Source of the DNA: Pythium myriotylum
Lineage: Eukaryota; Oomycota; Peronosporomycetes; Pythiales; Pythiaceae
DNA: 64,000 nucleotides
Direction: 5' to 3'
Assembly (NCBI GenBank): GCA_023091665.1
Contig: JALJCQ010000007.1
Span: 310,001-374,000, forward strand
The translations under genes were made by a program, and so were the position numbers. The notes below the pieces were generated by a model. The model saw only the letters and a list, made by a program, of their open reading frames with translations. It did no database searches and was not told the origin of the DNA. Positions 62,385-64,000 of this stretch are shown here, piece after piece. Position 1 is the first letter of the stretch; every line of letters begins with the position of its first letter.

Positions 62385-63570
62385 GAAACCGCCCCCACTT
62401 TTGTCAGTTTTTGCCCACGTCTGGTGAGCAGTTCTGAAAAGATACCACTTTGTCAAAACGTCATTGGTAGTCACGTAGGCATCTGACTCTCTGGGTAGGT
62501 ACTCGGTTGTTGGAAAATAAAACTCGGGATCCTGCCAAGCACTCAGGCCCCTCCAAGGAGGACTTCGAGTCCAGAAGTCACAAGGCCCGTCGCCACACGA
62601 GGCGACGCTAACTTGCTAACAGGCCACTTCACCGGCCACTTCACCACAAATTGGGTGACCCCCCCCCCCCCCCCCCCCCCCCGCCTCACCATGGATGGCT
62701 TGCTCACATAGCTCCTCGCACCTGCGCGCATTCTCCCGATACAAACCAAAGGTGGCCCAGCCTTCAACCCACTCTTGCACTGGAGCTCGCGTGGGTGGCC
62801 GGGGAGCGGTGACTTCATTTGGAGAGCAGCCGTGTGCATTCGACAACAGCACTGAGGTCGAGAGAGATCGATGCTGTCGCAGAGGCAGGCGGTGACGCGT
62901 GACGAACGGTGATCGTGAATGGAGCGACTAGATCCTGGACTTCGAACGTGTTGCTAGAGAGCGAGCTGAGCCGGCCAACCAACCGATTATACCCCGGGAT
63001 GCTTTGTCGCATCCAGCTAACAACACATAGAAGCAATTGGAGGTCCGCTGCTGTGCGCGATCGGGGTAGTGGCGGACGCCCCAACACCCACCAAGAAGAC
63101 GATGGTGGCGGTGTCCCACAGCCGAGAGACGTCGCAACCATGACCACGAAACGACCTATCAAGTCCTCCTCATCTATTGTGAGCTTGTCAAGTGCCAAAG
63201 GCGCTAAGGAATTCTTCGATCTTTGAGCGATAAGGTTTGCATGTTCCTTCTCGCGATTGCGATGGCATTTCACGCGATATGCATTCCGATCGACAAACTT
63301 GAAAACCCGCGATTTCAGATAGCGTTAGTGTTCTTTGCTCCACCCGGCACTAAACTTCTCTCTCGAAAGGCTCTATCTGGTAGCCTTCTCAAAGTCTCGT
63401 ATCAAGATGTAACGGCCAAGACGATCGATCACTTACAGATTCGGACGAAATGTTATGACACCAAGGTTTTGAGGTTGAAATGTTTGCGCCCCGGTAGCGG
63501 GCTGGACAAAAACGTATGACAGAATATTTAAACCAATCAGAGGGATGTAGCCAACTCTGAATGTCATTGC
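62385..63570. other. Region without a recognised gene
   Basis: Overlapping frames on both strands (largest 62815-63273 minus) show no family motifs. It contains the poly-C run noted separately. Confidence 0.4.
62659..62682. repeat. Poly-C homopolymer, about 24 nt
   Basis: An uninterrupted run of C, unusual for length; its exact size may be unreliable in sequencing. Confidence 0.9.
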
Positions 63571-63658
63571 CAGCAGTTTGTCAAGTGGGTCAGTCGACGG
63601 ACACGCAAGGCACATCATTTGGTCATGATGACGTGGGTTCGAATCCCGTCGCTGCTGT
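63571..63658 (+). other. tRNA-like sequence (degenerate, Leu/class II-like)
   Basis: An 88-nt stretch has a B box GGTTCGAATCC in a T-arm context (63636-63646), an A-box-like TGTCAAGTGG (63579-63588) and 7-bp closing ends (CAGCAGT with GCTGCTG, one G-T). Length suits a class II tRNA with a variable-arm hairpin (CATCA/TGATG), but I cannot fold a good anticodon stem and U33 seems absent. A tRNA pseudogene or SINE head is more likely than a working tRNA. Confidence 0.4.
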
Positions 63659-63752
63659 ACTATGAACAAGTTAAGGGAGCGTATGCTCCACTGTGGGTGC
63701 CGGGGTTCCCATCCAGTGGCCCGGGCTGCTGACGTCCCCCACTTTTATTATC

Positions 63753-64000
63753 TCAGAGTCCTGCCTTAGTCCACGCTCCAACGATAGTCTCTACGCTAAG
63801 CTCATTCCACACCCTGATGACCTTCTCCGCGATTGACTTCCGCTTGACCTCAGCCGGAGCATTGCGCATCGCGAGCAGTCGCTGAAGAAGCAGCAAGTGG
63901 GAGTTCACGCTCAGAGCAGACAGCTCAGCAGCAATCGCCGTAGATAGGAGCTTTCGCTTGAATGGGCCCATGACACTTTCAATAGGCTGGAGCACGGCGG
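63753..64000 (-). pseudogene. pogo/Tc1-like DDE transposase, C-terminal part (runs off the window)
   Basis: Reading in from the window edge, L-Q-P-I-E-S-V-M-G-P-F-K-R-K resembles the LQPLD-x-x-x-x-G-P-F-K-x-x box after the second catalytic Asp in pogo/Tigger-type transposases, and V-W-N-E-L-S-V-E-T-I-V-G-A-W-T-K-A-G-L matches the family's terminal region. Stop at 63753. The catalytic core lies outside the window, so intactness cannot be judged. Confidence 0.6.

Noticed and set aside
62659..62682. Poly-C run as a functional element
   Set aside because: No associated structure or gene; could equally be a sequencing or assembly length artefact.

Overview
The window reads as nuclear DNA of a plant-associated oomycete (Peronosporales/Pythiales grade; species not assignable by eye). 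Evidence: a secreted transglutaminase elicitor carrying a Pep-13-like motif joined to PAN/Apple modules, oomycete-type Inr/FPR core promoters, short 50-80 nt GT-AG introns, dense genes with strong GC-rich codon bias, WRKY19-like Cys/His repeats, a flagellar-apparatus gene (CCDC61/VFL3), and Ty3-gypsy, DIRS-like and PIF/Harbinger transposons.

Layout. 1-14 kb: a sugar transporter, then four members of a multi-pass membrane protein family I cannot name, plus one phosphate-transporter-like MFS gene. 14-22.5 kb: housekeeping and regulatory genes (CCDC61, an SHAQKYF-class MYB, a possible small basic protein, a WRKY19-like Cys/His-repeat protein, PA2G4/EBP1). 22.5-27.4 kb: an intron-rich, divergent SMC ATPase. 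28.5-29.5 kb: a PX-domain protein. 29.6-40.1 kb: one six-exon gene for a 3377-residue chromatin protein with FYRN-FYRC, DDT, PDZ-like, bromodomain-PHD (twice) and possibly AP2-like modules. 40.5-48.5 kb: the fifth membrane-family member and three more phosphate:H+ symporter-like genes. 50-53 kb: the transglutaminase elicitor. 54-64 kb: transposon territory (hAT-like remnant, a nearly complete DIRS-like tyrosine-recombinase retroelement, a Harbinger fragment, a truncated gypsy element with its 3' LTR, a tRNA-like sequence, and a pogo/Tc1-like transposase tail running off the window).

The most interesting local structure is the clustering of the unnamed membrane family with MFS transporters. 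Five copies share a final mini-exon of 41-53 nt entered at the same phase-1 intron after a conserved H-[YC]-G. Three of the five sit tail-to-tail, 55-231 bp from an MFS gene, and one MFS/membrane pair is duplicated in inverted orientation about 26 kb away. One copy has a single in-frame stop. The paired phosphate-transporter genes share an almost identical 5' third (gene conversion), and the promoters of the other two transporters share a cluster of AAGATTC/GAATCTT motifs. I infer a transporter/membrane-protein neighbourhood evolving by inverted duplication; no function for the membrane family is established here.

Gene models were built by eye from splice consensus and paralogue comparison. 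Family names come from motif recognition, not from searches.
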